Shown: in pieces, positions 49,660-63,320 of the stretch | How the letters are laid out: every line of letters begins with the position of its first letter | Numbering within the stretch: the stretch's first letter is position 1 | Assembly: GCA_024036415.1 (NCBI GenBank) | Contig: JAMWET010000473.1 | Span: 622,501 to 686,500 of the forward strand | From: Prochilodus magdalenae | Taxonomy: Eukaryota > Chordata > Actinopteri > Characiformes > Prochilodontidae | Reading direction: 5' to 3' | DNA length: 64,000 nucleotides | Program-made: the position numbers and the translations under genes | Notes under the pieces: model-generated | What the model was told of the DNA's origin: nothing | Databases searched by the model: none | What the model saw: only the letters and a program-made list of their open reading frames with translations

Positions 49660-49990
49660 TAGGGCAGGGATGTTTTAATTGATGGCTCAGGGGACAGGGC
49701 ATTCAAGAAAGGCTGATGGTTGATTAGTGGCGCCACAGTCACAGTCATAGGTGTTATTGGGCCTGCATGGTATTACCAAGAGGACACAGAGTAACACAAA
49801 GCCTTTAATTGCTTAGGACATTCACTCTATATCTAGTCTGGTGAATGTTAGCTATGCTCTGTTAATTTACACATCCATTAGGGAAAGCTTATTGTGCGAG
49901 TAGCCACTGGAGGTCATGCAGCAGAGCATGGCCCTGACTAGGCAGGGATGTTTTAATTAGCCAGCCACGCTGGCTCAGGGGACAGTGGGT
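49660..49990 (+). repeat. Dispersed direct repeat, about 280 bp apart
   Basis: GGCAGGGATGTTTTAATT...GGCTCAGGGGACAG occurs at about 49663-49698 and again at about 49942-49985. The second copy has an inserted AGCCAGCCACGCTGGCT hairpin. Confidence 0.7.
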
Positions 49991-50279
49991 GGACAAAGAT
50001 TTTCAGTTACAACATTCACTTACAGGCTGGTGGAAAAGTACAAACACTGCACCTCAGGTTTAGCGTATAACTTAGCGCACTGTTGTATTTTGAGATGTGA
50101 GAATTTTCCATTAAGGAAATATGTGCATGCAGTCAAATTAGGAAGAAAGAGAATCAGGATCAGCAAGACTAGGCTTATAAAACAACTGGGCCAAGAAAAT
50201 TGCAATCAATGTATCTCTATTGGTTATTTATATATTTTATTTTTAATCACTGCAGTGGAGAAGTAGCCAATATGCCCAT

Positions 50280-50485
50280 CCCCATCCCTGCCCCACTTTA
50301 CTTTGATAGGATGCACCAAGCCTCAGTCTCAGGTGCTCTGTCCACATGGAAACAGAGCGTTTGATATCTTTTGCACACACCGTGGGAATTCTGTTAGTTC
50401 AACATTCTATTTGACTGATTGGCCTTGTAAAAGAGACCAGTGAGTGGGATTAACCTAGTTAAATAAAGGTTAAATAAATAAAAGA
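50280..50485 (+). mobile_element. Probable non-LTR (L2/CR1-like) 3' tail
   Basis: Ends ACCTAGTTAAATAAAGGTTA then AATAAATAAA, the form of the 3' end of common fish LINEs. The upstream 150 bp is too decayed to place. Confidence 0.5.
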
Positions 50486-52541
50486 AATAAAAAATTGATT
50501 ATCCACACTTCCGTGTATACACACCTCCATGTAGTGTTTATATCATTCAGATGGGAAACGAAGTAAGCCTTTCAGAGATGTTCACATTCTCATCCCTTAC
50601 ATGCAGCGCCCAAACAACAGTGATTGGCTTTTTGAGCGATGTAGTTTCAAAGTTCGACACGTAATTTTTTCAGATTTTCTGATATTTTATTAAAACTGTT
50701 ATACGTTTGTGTCTGAAAAAAATGAAATAAAGTCAGTGCATCTCTCTTTTCATATTTTTCTGTTTTCTTTTTTCAAATGACTCAGACAGTTATATATAGG
50801 TGCTCTGCTTTGCAGCATAGTCCACATCTCCTTTTGATTAGTTACTGAGAGAGACTGAAGAATAGAGTGCTTTTTGCTGCAAGTTTCTCTGAACATAGGT
50901 TATTATGAAGCACACTCAGTGCTTCTTGAGTGCACTGCGGTTAATTTTTCCCTCTTTGTATCCTACACGATAAGTCTGTGCACCCTTTTAATAATGATTA
51001 CCCATGAACTGGCAGAACATCTCCTTGTATAGACGTATACCGTAAAAATATGTACCTGTGTTGTCCTATGGGACTTGTATTTTCATCTCTACAGTTAGTT
51101 ATGAAGACACTCGTAAATAAAGGTAAATGACTTGGTGTGTTTTTTGCACCTTTAGGTAGCATAACTGTACCACATGACATTGTAGTTTTATTGGTTTAAG
51201 CCACATTGGCTCCATACATGTCTTATATGTTGTGAAATGTTAGGCTATGAAAAGGCACAGATATGCCTTCTTCTTCTTGCGGGTTGAATGTAGTATGTCT
51301 TTAAAAAAGGGATTTTAAGGCCATTGTTGTACCTGTATGTTTGCAGAGTACACACCCTGGTAAACAGCAAAGTGCCTGTACATTGGTTTTTTATGACATG
51401 TATAGTGTGATTTGTGTTGGGCCACTTGTTTATATCTAGTGAAGCTGTCTGTAATGTCTTCTAAATTCTTTAGAAATGAAACAGTTACATTTGGACAATG
51501 GCCCTAGTCTGATCAGCCTCCCAGGGGCAAAACCCACATTTACTGCAGTACAACCACAAACAGTTAAACTTCATGAAAGCTATGCTGCCTAATGGCTCAC
51601 TTAGCTCTCTTTAGACCACTTCTGCTTTGTAAGATGACTAGTTTGGTGGAGAACAAGCTTGTCTGGATGACTGAAAATTAAAGGCACACTATAATCAGGC
51701 TTCTTGAAAATCTAAGGCCAGACCACCTGAGTCTGAAAAAGAAAACCTTCACACTGAACCCTTGTATTCTAACAAACATGCTCGGGAATGAAAGGTAAGC
51801 GTCAAACCAACAGGCACCAATCAATAGTGTTGTGCAAGGGAAACTGACCATGAGCTGTATTACCTAATCAATAAGTTTGCATAGGCTGTGTTTGCTTTGA
51901 GATCACACAGGTTCAGTTTAGGTCTAGTTCACCAGACATTTCTCTGTTTCGGATGAGTTATTCTGAGAAATGTTCATGGTACACTTGAAGCACCATGGCA
52001 CATCTCAGTTGTGTTGGGAAATGCATTATTTCTTCCTCTGGCTGCTTATGCTCAGTTTTCTCTCTTTTCCTTCGTATATCACTTGCTTTAAAAGTAAAGG
52101 ACAGTGAGGACATGTAAAAGGCAAATGGTAAGTTTCAAGTAAAGCAAGGGCCCTGTAAACCTTGAGACTACTGCAAAGGCAAGGAGTAACATGATGCTAG
52201 CTAACAGAGGCTATACGTTAAAGCCCACAATTCAACCCACAAGACATAAACAATATAATTCAGAGCAGGTTTCATGTAAAATGCTTCACTGTAGCGACAT
52301 TTTCCGGATCAGATTACTTTACCAAAGTTGTGATAGGAACCCAGGGTCACAAGGTCTACACACAAAAACAGCCATGTCCAAAAAAGGCCAGTGACCCTAT
52401 ATAAGTCTCTTAAGTCTTACTCATAATGTTGTTGGTGACTGATAATTCTGGGGGAAATAATTTTGGGGACTATTTTGCCTCACATTAGTCTACATGTACC
52501 TCTCCACCATGACAGGACTTAAAGAATATTGTGTTTTAAGC

Positions 52542-52650
52542 CAAAATCCTGACTCAAAATCCTGACTCAAAATCCTGACTCAAAATCCTGACTCAAAATC
52601 CTGACTCAAAATCCTTGCTTAAAATCCTGGTTTAAAATCCTGGCTCAATG
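52542..52650 (+). repeat. 13-bp minisatellite, about eight units
   Basis: The unit AAAATCCTGACTC repeats perfectly about five times. It then degrades to AAAATCCTTGCTT, AAAATCCTGGTTT and AAAATCCTGGCTC at the right end. Confidence 0.95.
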
Positions 52651-53752
52651 CCTAATTTCATGCAAATGCATATCAGTGAGTATGACTTAAACACTGCTGG
52701 TTCACCACCAAATCTGGACCTTCACATGATGAGTAAGACCATGAAATTATTTCAAATTCTGATTTATGATCTTGATGTGCATTTTTCCCTTATTATTTCA
52801 TAAATGGCTGGGTCAAAAGTACATATCATCGCTGTCCAAAGTAAAACAAGTGTCTCCATTATTGCAACTTCACAGAAGAGAGCAAAAACCTCATTTAACT
52901 TTAATGTAAGTCCATTCCATTTCTGTTGGTCAGTTCATCATGACAATTCCACACAACGCAAGCAGCAGTTGCTGAGTTGAAATGAAGCATAAAAGTAAAA
53001 ATCTACAAAAATGGAGATACGTGTTTTTCTTTGGACAGCGACGATATGCAGACATCTTACTGTACGCAGCATTTTAAACTAGTCTTACGGCACTAATAGA
53101 CTTGTTGCTTTAAGCCAAACATATTATTAATGAGAGCATAAAATCACATACTTGTTATAATTACTTATAATAATTAAATAATTAGTATAATTAGTTATAA
53201 TAATACTAATAATTAGTTATAACATTAGTGGAGATCAATGACAGTTATTTTTAAATATAATTATTTATTATCTCTCATTCCAGCATGGTGGTCTAACAGT
53301 TGTGTATATGCTATTTTTAATCCGTTAGCATTACTTAGCGCTTGATACTGTGGGGTCAGCACAATGGCCCATATGTCCAGTCTGTTCACAGTCTTAAGAG
53401 TTCAGGAAGGTTTTGATGAGGCAAAAATCCAAACTCGAGATGGCATGATGTATTCCAAGGTCCCGGTCATGAGCAGAAACACGCATAGCCGTGAACAGCT
53501 GCACGGTTATTCGTTAAGTGGTAATAAGCAGTTTTATAATCAGCTGTTTTAACACCTTCATTAACCTCAAAAACATTCCTGGATTAAAGTGAAGCTGATC
53601 AAATGAGCAGCTCGACCTCAGGTCTTCTCATTTTCCCTATTGCATTTGATTCCCGTAATGAAAAGTAACTGTTTGAACTTGTGCACATCGCATTGGAAGA
53701 GCTCGTGAAACCGGTTCTTTGGTTGGATTGGCCTACAGAGCCGCCTCACTCA

Positions 53753-54424
<672 letters not shown>

Positions 54425-54430
54425 CTAATA

Positions 54431-56535
54431 GCATAATAGCCCAGGCTAGAGCAGACTATAGGGTAGAATAACAGGGTCTCAAACCTGTTCTCTCTGTAAG
54501 CCCATAAGAAGTGTAACTCTGGGGGCCCTGCTAGTTACAGTCTCCTTGGATGCGCATTTGTAACATGATTGTTGAGCCCAGTAGTATCCAACTGCAGAAC
54601 CTTTCCTAGGATTTCCTAGGATTCTGTTTAGGACACGGATCCACTTTCAACTATTATCAGTATGTGACTAAACTGCAGATTCTACTACACTTATCTTATC
54701 AGATGAGACTCACCATTTTAACAGAGAAACCATTTTTATTTCAGGTGACATTTCGTTTTTTGTTTTTTCAGTCCCAAAATATTGTGGCATCCGCAGGTCA
54801 TCAGTAGCCACACAACAGCCACCCTAACAGTAAGCACCAACAGTGCACCACCACCCCAATAAATAGCCCCACAATCCAGTAACGGTCCATGCAACACATC
54901 TATACTGCTTTCAAAACTATTTACATGTTTTAAGCCTCACTGCTGCCACGGCAACCCCTTGCTGTTGTAGCGTAATGAGGTGTTGTGTGTGCTGAACGTG
55001 CTATACTATGCTGGGTGCTTAGGGGCGTCTGTGTATCTACCAGGGACTAAAAATATATGATGTGACCTGTCCACTCCCCGGCTGCCTCTGTAGTGCTGAG
55101 CAACAGCTATTTCCTGCTGCCACGTTCAGTAAAAAAGCATTCGCTTAAAACACTTCTGTTTCACTAACCAACCATAGCACATCATTATATTAGCACTCTT
55201 GCGATCACAATTTCAGTTTAATTTGCTTGTCAGAAATCTGATAGCAGCATGATAGCATTCTGTAAACTTTTCTTTTTTTGTCCAGCCATGAAAAATATTA
55301 AATTATTTTTTTATTTTATGGAAATGAATGAACGAACTCTTCTGACGAATGCAGAACCTTCTCGATATATTATTTATATTTACACTGAAATGGAATTTAA
55401 ATGCTTTAAATATACATTAACAAAAGACATCAACACAGTTATTACTAGCAGTGACACTGAGCACTATAACACAATAATTGTATGATTCCATATATTGAAA
55501 TCAAATAAATTCAAAACAATATATTGAGTATAGAGGGTCAGATCTAGTCCAAAAGGCCTTTAGTGTTTAATTCCAGACTTCTTGGGATGCATCCAATGCC
55601 ACTGTTATATTCTTTGGAGCCCTGAAAATGTGATTCCCAGATGAAGGATATAAGCTTGATTAATGTACGGAAAGCACCGTCTTTTCTAACCGATAAAACA
55701 CACAGCCCTCCTTCAGGCAAGGAAACTCTGTGAAATGGAGCACAGGTCACGCACACGTGCAACACATGTGCAACTCTTCAACCTGAGCATCCGACCTCAG
55801 TACGTGGTGTTAGGCTGGTCAACAACAAAAAAAAAAGGAAGCTTATTAAATGGATGAAGTTCTTTTGGCTTGGAATTGGATGAAAGAACATTTAGTGTTA
55901 CAGTTACAGCATAAAAGTTGCTCTTTTCAGAGGCACAGAGAGAAATAGCATCTAACCACATACCATAGTCCTTACTCAGCAGCAGGTAGTATAGTTTAAG
56001 TTTGTACCCAACAAAAACACAAAGTAGAATCAGCAAGTCCAATAAGTGCACATAGCACGATCCACTTTACACCATTTCAGATAAACTTTAGTCCAGAGAA
56101 GTTGGATGCTGTTAACATAAGGCTTCTGCTCTACCCAGTACAGTTCTAATATGTATTTGTTAATGCATTACTGAACTGCTTTAGTTTCTTTCATGAATAG
56201 AAAAGGAAGAGGAAAATATCATTTTGAGTAAAGCGGACTATTGGCATCTAAAACTCTGAATAGCTCGTTCTAAAACACTGGCAAAATAAAGTGCATGCCA
56301 AAGTCAACTGTTTGGTACATTGGTTAAAAGAAAGAGCATGCCAGTGAGCAGCCAACTACCCGGCAGACCATACAAAACCTCAGTAGTGGATGACCAAAGA
56401 ATGTTTTAGTCATTAAGACAAGATGATGTCCCGGACATGAACACAGCCTAGAATGAATTAAAGGAACTGTATTTGGAAAGAGATACGTGTGTGTAGAAAA
56501 CCATTAATGGTTTAAATAGTCTTTAATAACAATAT
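54431..56535. other. Upstream of the gene, nothing recognised
   Basis: No coding region or repeat family recognised. 55250-55540 is strongly AT-rich. Confidence 0.5.
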
Positions 56536-56981
56536 AAGAGTGCTTCCTAGAACCTTTACATTATGTGGGTTCTTGCAACTTAAAACAAGTTGTACGGCCA
56601 GAGGGACTGTCTCACTTGTCTTTACTGATGAGGTAACTGTTGATGGCACCTGCATGATAATGTATGAAGTGTACAGAGGCATCTTAATAAGTCAAATTCA
56701 ACCAAAGGCCTCAGAATTCACTAGACGATGTCTCACCTTGCAAAGAAGTTCAACTTTCTTCCACCTATTCCACCTATTAATGGTCTTGGACTTAGTCTTA
56801 GACTCATGAAATGTTGTCTTGATTACAGCCCTTATAGTAGAGGATGTTAACGACATTACATTGAAGCTGATATTCTGTACTTTAACCTCATAGCCACTGT
56901 TTCACTTGTTGGGCAATGTACTGTGATTCAGAGAGTCTACACCATTGTGCCATCATGTAAGTATTTGAGGACTGCACTGTA
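56536..56981 (+). mobile_element. Tc1-like remnant, family E
   Basis: A frame at 56590-56760 reads GTVSLVFTDEVTVDGTCM..., YEVYRGILISQIQPKASEF and RRCLTLQ. This is the segment just before the second catalytic Asp in one Tc1 subgroup; the Asp region itself is lost by a shift. The end GTAAGTATTTGAGGACTGCA then CTGTA (56957-56981) looks like its terminal repeat. Confidence 0.7.
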
Positions 56982-58268
56982 TGTTTGAACTTGAACATGG
57001 TATGTTTGCGTGTGTCTGTGTGTGTGCGTTCATAGGTCAGGGGGCTCTGGACCTCTGGCACCTGTAAGGTTCAGGGGGATTAACAGGATTACTCTAGAGC
57101 TGCCATGTCAGTTAGAGTTTCACCAGGACTGCTTCAACACTGTCCACTAAGCCCTTTATCTCATCTCCCACACGGTGTGTGTATATGTGTGAGTGTCTAT
57201 ACAAGCATCTGTGTATGTGTGTTAATGGAGGGTCTCCAGTTCCCCCCTCTTGTATATAGGTAAAGGATTCTTTATTTAACCCTCAGAAGTCGGTTATTGC
57301 AATGAAAGAATGTTGTAAATTTAGAGTCATTTTTTCTTCCCTGTTTCACTTCTGCTAGAAGCGCAGATTCTACACTTTCAGCTGGTACAACATCTGAGGT
57401 TATATGTACAGCAGGAGTAGTAGTTATAGTAGTTGTTGTTTGTGGTTTTGTTATTTATTGATACAATAGAAAAAGAAGTGACATAAAGATGTGCAGAAAA
57501 ACAAACATAATTCGTCACATAACTGTATAATTAAATGTGTAACTATATAATTACATTTTAGTAAACCAATTAAGCAGCTAGCAAAGAGTTTTAAAGGGTT
57601 ACAATTCCAGTACTTTGCTTTCTTATTGAAAAATTGATGTTAAATTAAAAGGCTAGTGTGAATTACACTAATTATAAATGAGAGTTTAGATTTCCCAAAA
57701 AGAATGTTTCCCTCCTTGTCAGGAATGACATTACCAAAAAGCAGCAGTATTCCATTAAGCGGGTCATTCCAAGTGGGTCGTTCCAAGTTTTTTCCTTGTC
57801 AGAGATGACATTACCAAAAAGCAGCAGTATTCAGCCAAGCGAGTCGTTCCAAGTGGGGCAGCAGGTTGCCATGTGGAAACAGATACATTATCTATGCACC
57901 AGTATTTCTCAACATTCTTATGAATTCCATTTGTCTGTGAATCAGCCTGGCACGGAGCACTAGCTGTTCTTTATGAAATATTATTTAGCAATTGCAGCTG
58001 ATAGTCCAAATATCACACATATCATTCATAGCTGGTCCTTCCGAGCTTTGCATAACAACTCTGAACACTGCCATGAGTTCATTCCCACATCCTGTGTGCT
58101 GATTATGAGGTTTGAGTTTACAACGGGGTTGTAGCACTTGATTCTTGGCTGAGGAGTCCGGGGTCCTTACCGTGTGGGGTTTGCACGTTTTCGCTATGTC
58201 TGCGTGGGTGTCCTCCCACAATCCAAACATATGAAGTCAGGTGAATTGAAGATGCTATTTGTCCCTAG
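56982..58268. other. Intergenic with TG-rich and duplicated segments
   Basis: TG-rich patches occur at 57000-57035 and 57175-57225. A duplicated 80-bp segment at 57713-57860 is listed separately. No gene seen. Confidence 0.5.
57713..57860 (+). repeat. 80-bp tandem duplication
   Basis: CCTTGTCAGGAATGACATTA at 57713 and CCTTGTCAGAGATGACATTA at 57793. Each is followed by CCAAAAAGCAGCAGTATTC and a GTC(A/G)TTCCAAGTGGG segment. Confidence 0.9.
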
Positions 58269-58648
58269 CAGTGGTGGACAGTTACTAAGTAAATGTATTT
58301 AGTTAATGTACTTTTTTTTCAGTTTTTCCATCTGTTTTAGGTATTTACTGAAGTATTTCCATTTTTGACGACTTTGTACTTTTCAAATATATTAGTTTTT
58401 ACTCGACTAGAGTCTCTTCACCTAAAATGAGCTGATTAAGAGTTTTGCTCCTGAAATGACAATAGAGACATAAAAATCACTGTACTTTTACTCTACATAC
58501 TCAAGTACATTTGAAATAAAATACTTTAGTACTTTTACTCAAGGTTTAGGTCTAAAGGGAGGACTTTTACTTTTACTGGAGTAATATGTTACCCTGGGTA
58601 TCTCTACTTTAACTCAACTACATAGATTGTGTACTTTGTCCACCACTG
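58269..58648. mobile_element. hAT MITE, 380 bp
   Basis: Ends CAGTGGTGGAC and GTCCACCACTG are exact inverted repeats. They are flanked by the 8-bp duplication GTCCCTAG (58261-58268) and GTCCTTAG (58649-58656), one mismatch. The interior is full of GTACTTTTACT-like motifs and has no coding capacity. Confidence 0.92.
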
Positions 58649-58889
58649 GTCCTTAGGTGTGTATAGCTGCCTTGCCATGGATTGGCAGCCTGTCCAGGGT
58701 GTTTCCTGGCACCCAGTGAGCACTGGGACAGGTTCCAGCACTAGGTAAATGTATTTGGTGCTTCTCTGTACATTCTACAAAGTCTGCATCTAAAGCAGAA
58801 ACAGGAGGATATTTCATATACTGCAGTGCTGTAGTCAAGCAAGAGTCGAGACCAAGACGGGACAGTCTTGGAGCCGTCTTGGTGCTACC

Positions 58890-59560
58890 ACTGGACTCTG
58901 GAGCAGTGGAAATGTGTTCTGTGGATTAATAAATCACAACCAGCAGTCAAAATGATCAGTCCAGTGAAGGGAAATCTTAATGTTTCGGAATACTAGGACA
59001 CACTGTTTGAATCCAAGTCTAGGCTTTGGCTACATCTGGTACAGCAATGCATTTGTGCCTGCGTATCAGTGAGAAGCGCTGCGGAGCCCAGAAATTTGCA
59101 CACAGAGGAAGGACAGTCTGATTTTGTTAACATTCAATGATAATTCATTTTCTCAGATGGAGGCATTTCATTAAGCTGCTCTCAACAACAAGTTTTGAGT
59201 CTACCTCACCCACTAGACTGAGCCATGTCTAAACAAAGCTAAGACTGAGACAAGACCAAAACCAGTAGGTTATGATTATAAGACCAACCCCAGTCTCAAG
59301 TAGTGCAACACTAGTGTTTAATCCAGATATTCACTGTATAAAAATATGTTTCTTGCAAAGTGTTTGATGCACAGTAAACTATGGCACAAGAGATTTTAGG
59401 CTTTGTGTGAGGCCAAGAATTCATTCTAGAGAAATGGAAGCTGTTATCGCTGTAAAGAGGGAACCAACTCCATATTATTGCCTATGGATTCTGAATGGGA
59501 TGTTGTGAATGCTGCTGTAGGTCTAATGTTTAGGTGCTCCAATACATTGGCGTATAAAAG
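58890..59560 (+). mobile_element. Tc1-like remnant, family C, broken copy
   Basis: CTGGACTCTGGAGCAGTGGA and AATGTGTTCTGTGGATTAAT at 58910-58930 give the first catalytic Asp region (VLW with the Asp lost). GTGAAGGGAAATCTTAATG follows at about 58965. The C-terminal coding end (GGAAGCTGTTATCGCTGTAA, then CCAACTCCATATTATTGCC) and a mutated terminal repeat lie at 59430-59560. The middle 400 bp is unrelated or decayed. Confidence 0.75.
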
Positions 59561-60709
59561 GTTTTATTTGAAGGGACAGGAAGAATTTGCTTGATAACTG
59601 TGTACTTTATGTTATTACCTTACATTACCGTATAATCTAACATCGCTCATGTGGTTCACTTACTAATAGCAAACATGATATGCTTCCAGGCATTAAAATT
59701 AAAAAGGGTGATGTTACCGCTGCATTCATGAAAAAAGAACTGAATTAAACTTGTGCTTTTAATGTCGGCATCAAGAAATAAAGAAGGCAGACATAGATAA
59801 CTGTGTAAGTGGTGAGTAGATTCTGTGTAGTTCTGATTATTAAACCTAATAATAAAAACTAATAAAAATTTTCTAGTCATATATAAGATATAAACAAAAA
59901 CATTACTATCAGCTAGTACTATCACATTTAAACCTAGTAGAAATAACTGACTGCTGCTAGAGATCTGGCTATTGTTAAGTCTTTATCCTTCATTATTCCT
60001 TGATAAAGAGATTTTTTCTAACAATATTGTACCCGAGGTGTGTAATACAGGGGGTCCTGGAAGGTCTGGGATCCCATTATTGATCTTTTGGATCCCCTGA
60101 GAGTCACAACATAAAAACTCTAGGGGGTCTTTTTTTTAAACAAATAAAAAAAAAATTATAATGATATTATTCTGGTATTGTTTAGCCTGCTTCACTTGCA
60201 AAGATGACAAGAGAATGTAGTGTAATGGGGCTGGAATGCAATTTAAATTGACTGTAGAGCAAAATGATAACAACAGATCCGGACCTAAAGCACTCTTACA
60301 ATGTTCTATGAGAGAAGCTGAGAAAGGAATCCATTTGTATGTAAAGAAATATAAAATTACAGTTTTGCAAAGAAACCCCACAGACTTCCATTCATTCAGA
60401 CTCTTTCCAGCACCCCTGGCGTCTGGTGAACTGGGAAGAGATAACTAAGTGGGGGTCCTCCTTATGTAAAAGTTCTCTGGTTATCGACGGTGATAACTGC
60501 TACTTCTTAGAACTAATCTCAAGTGGTTTGTTCCTTGTGAGCGCCTCCTTTTGATTTGACTGACGCATCAAAGTAGTTCAGAGACAGGGAGGAGCGGCAG
60601 TCAAAGCCACCTGAGGGGAGAGAGATCAGACCCCCAGACTATAGAGCGTTTCAGCGGCCGGAAGACCATATGTGCAAATCAGGTCCCTCTGTCATGCTTA
60701 ATGATGCAT

Positions 60710-60764
<55 letters not shown>

Positions 60765-61017
60765 CACACACACACAAAGCAATAGCCTGTGTGTTTTCAG
60801 GGGGATTTAGGAGCAGTTCGGTTGACACATCAAAGAGAGCCATGGTCCTGAACATCTTCCTTTATGGGATGTCTGTTACTGTATCCTGTTTTCTTGTCAT
60901 GCCTTTTTATCCCTCTTCAGAGAATGCTGCTCTGCTGCACTTTCTAGTTTTGCGTATGGTGTCTGCCTATTCAAAAAAGAGCTGCCATTAAAACAGGATA
61001 TTGTTCTACAGCATATG
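59561..61017. other. Intergenic, nothing recognised except a CA run
   Basis: No coding region recognised; the CA microsatellite is listed separately. Confidence 0.5.
60712..60776. repeat. CA microsatellite, about 65 bp
   Basis: A CA run with one CTAG interruption near its right end. Confidence 0.97.
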
Positions 61018-61300
61018 CAGTACTGTGCAAAAGTCAGAGGTCACCCTTCAATCATCCATTCATCTGCCATTAAGCACAAATTGTTCATTTTTCACCATTA
61101 AGAAACATATTTAAAGGAACATTACACAGGAGTGTAACAACTAAATATAACATATATAATAATATCTTCACCCTTTTCCTTCATTTCGCTTCCATTCTTT
61201 TTAGCATGTTTGGCAGGGTGATTCTTCCACACCTCCAAAGTTCAGTCTTAGAAGTTGGTCCAAGTAACCCTGATTTAGACTACATAAAGGTTTTAGGTTG
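61018..61300 (-). mobile_element. Tc1-like element, family A, copy 3
   Basis: The forward strand starts CAGTACTGTGCAAAAGTCAG, the family A terminal repeat. At 61229-61260 it carries CCACACCTCCAAAGTTCAGT and CTTAGAAGTTGG, the exact reverse complement of the C-terminal coding segment of the copy at 1634-1945. Decayed. Confidence 0.8.
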
Positions 61301-62459
61301 TGTAGAATCCAAAATTATCTCCATCCATCCGGTTCACTTGCTTGCTTCACTGGCTGCGGCACGCCATGTTTGCCTGCCAATGTGTTTAATATCTGGCAAC
61401 CTGGGGTGGAAATGGGTGGCACTGCAGGCCAAGACACAAACAGACTTTCCTCTTCCTTGGGGAAATACCAATGGAGAACACACTGGCTGTAGCCTTGTTG
61501 TTGGGGAAGCCAGCAGTTAAACTTCAGCATGTTTTTAAGCCCTAATGACATCAAACGGGCATTTTGTGATTTAGTAAAGTAAGTGCATTACATAATGCCA
61601 CTTTAAGGGACTTGTACTTAATGGCTGGAAATGAACTGAGGTGAAAGGTGATGTCTGAATTGCAATATTACTGTAATGTTGAACAGGTGTCTCAAAAGTT
61701 CTGCATGCTTGAATTGTTGAGATGTAAACAAAGCCATTCAGAGTGGTTTGATGTGATATGATGCAAGTCAGGGTAACTTACTGACTCGGGGCTCTTAGTG
61801 ATGGGAACTAGAGGGTGTGATGCTTACAAAAAACACAATTTAGACACTTTATTTACTTTATAGTCTCACGAGTAAACTAGTGTTCATATGCAGTATTGAT
61901 AATATAATAGTGGTAGCACTGATACAATATGATGCAATGTGTGAATACTGTTGTGTATTGTCATGCCTTGCATACAGCTCTCTGTCATTAATGTACTTTA
62001 GGCTCAAAATTGAACTAAAAGAATATTTCTCAGGCATATTCATAACCATTTCATGTAATATCTTTTGTGTGGGATCTTTTAGATACAATAAACGCCTCAG
62101 ATGTATGATTCTGAATTGGTTTATTAATTTATATGTTTATCTAGAATATTGATAAACATACATACGCATAAATTTGGCTCAACATACATTGTTTTTGCTG
62201 TCCTATTGTAAATACATGCATGATTTTATTTGGTGCATCTACCTTGCACCCACACTATATGGCTATTATATCTACATAGTATATTTACGGAGTGGTACTT
62301 TAAAGCTGTGCACAATTTGCCACCTAGACCATCAATAGAAACTACAACACATGATATATGAAACCTTATAATATACAATATATGAAACATTAACAGTTTT
62401 TGACAATTATCATTAAATATCAACCAAAAGGAATCAACATCACACATGTGATGTAAGTA
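61301..62459. other. Intergenic, nothing recognised
   Basis: Short frames such as 61206-61520 and 61880-62152 have no known motif. Confidence 0.5.
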
Positions 62460-62830
62460 TCACTGTACCTGAATGACCCAACAGCCACAATTGCAGATAT
62501 TCGGCGAGCAATGATGCACTATCATGGAGAGATGACCTATGAATGTCAAGATTCAAGAATGTCAAGAATGTCGACCCATGAGTGGCAGGATAAACAGATG
62601 ATCGTCCTGTGTTTCACGTCAAGAAGGTCTGATGTCACTCCACCTGAACCTCTACCGCAAAATCTGTAGGAACTGGGTGAGAATATTCAAGCTGCATGGG
62701 GTGGATTATGCCAGGACAGCATTAGGAACCTCTACAACTCCATGCCGAGACATCTGCGTGCTGCAATACCAAACATGGTGGCCTGACGCCATACTGAGAG
62801 ACGCTACTTCTGTATGTGTAGCTCAATAAA
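62460..62830 (+). mobile_element. Tc1/mariner-like remnant, family F
   Basis: GTAGGAACTGGGTGAGAATA then CAAGCTGCATGGGGTGGATT and CCAGGACAGCATTAGGAACC reads, across frames, as the C-terminal tail of a Tc1-type transposase (QAAWGG, IRNLYNSMPRHLRAA). It ends TGACGCCATACTGAGAGACG. An N-terminal trace (ATTGCAGATATTCGGCGAGC) lies near 62490. Confidence 0.6.
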
Positions 62831-63242
62831 TACCCATATTTAAAGTGTTATGACGATTAGTGTAAAAGTACATAGATGATAGCTGAGTTTGTTGACTTCA
62901 TCATAAATTCATACTAAGCAAAACACAACCCTTATCTCAGACTACAATGAACTGCACCCTTTTCTACATAGATATTGAAGCTATTGGGTCTGGGAGTGCA
63001 GGCTGAATCAGCCAAGCATACCTGCAGAGTTTCCTCCAGTGTGGTCCTCCTCTCATTCATATGAGACTGTAGCTCCAAAAGCTACTCAGTCTTCTGCTAT
63101 ACTCTCTTTAGCTTGTATAGCAGTTCAGCTTGGCCCATGAGTCACTCTCCAAATAAAATTACTTGATCAAATTAATAAAAGCATTAAACTAAAATGAGCT
63201 AAAACCTTGACAGTGATAAGTAAAACAATAACTCTAATTGAT
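62831..63242. other. Intergenic, nothing recognised
   Basis: No coding region or repeat recognised. Confidence 0.5.
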
Positions 63243-63257
63243 TATACCCTCAGCACC

Positions 63258-63320
<63 letters not shown>

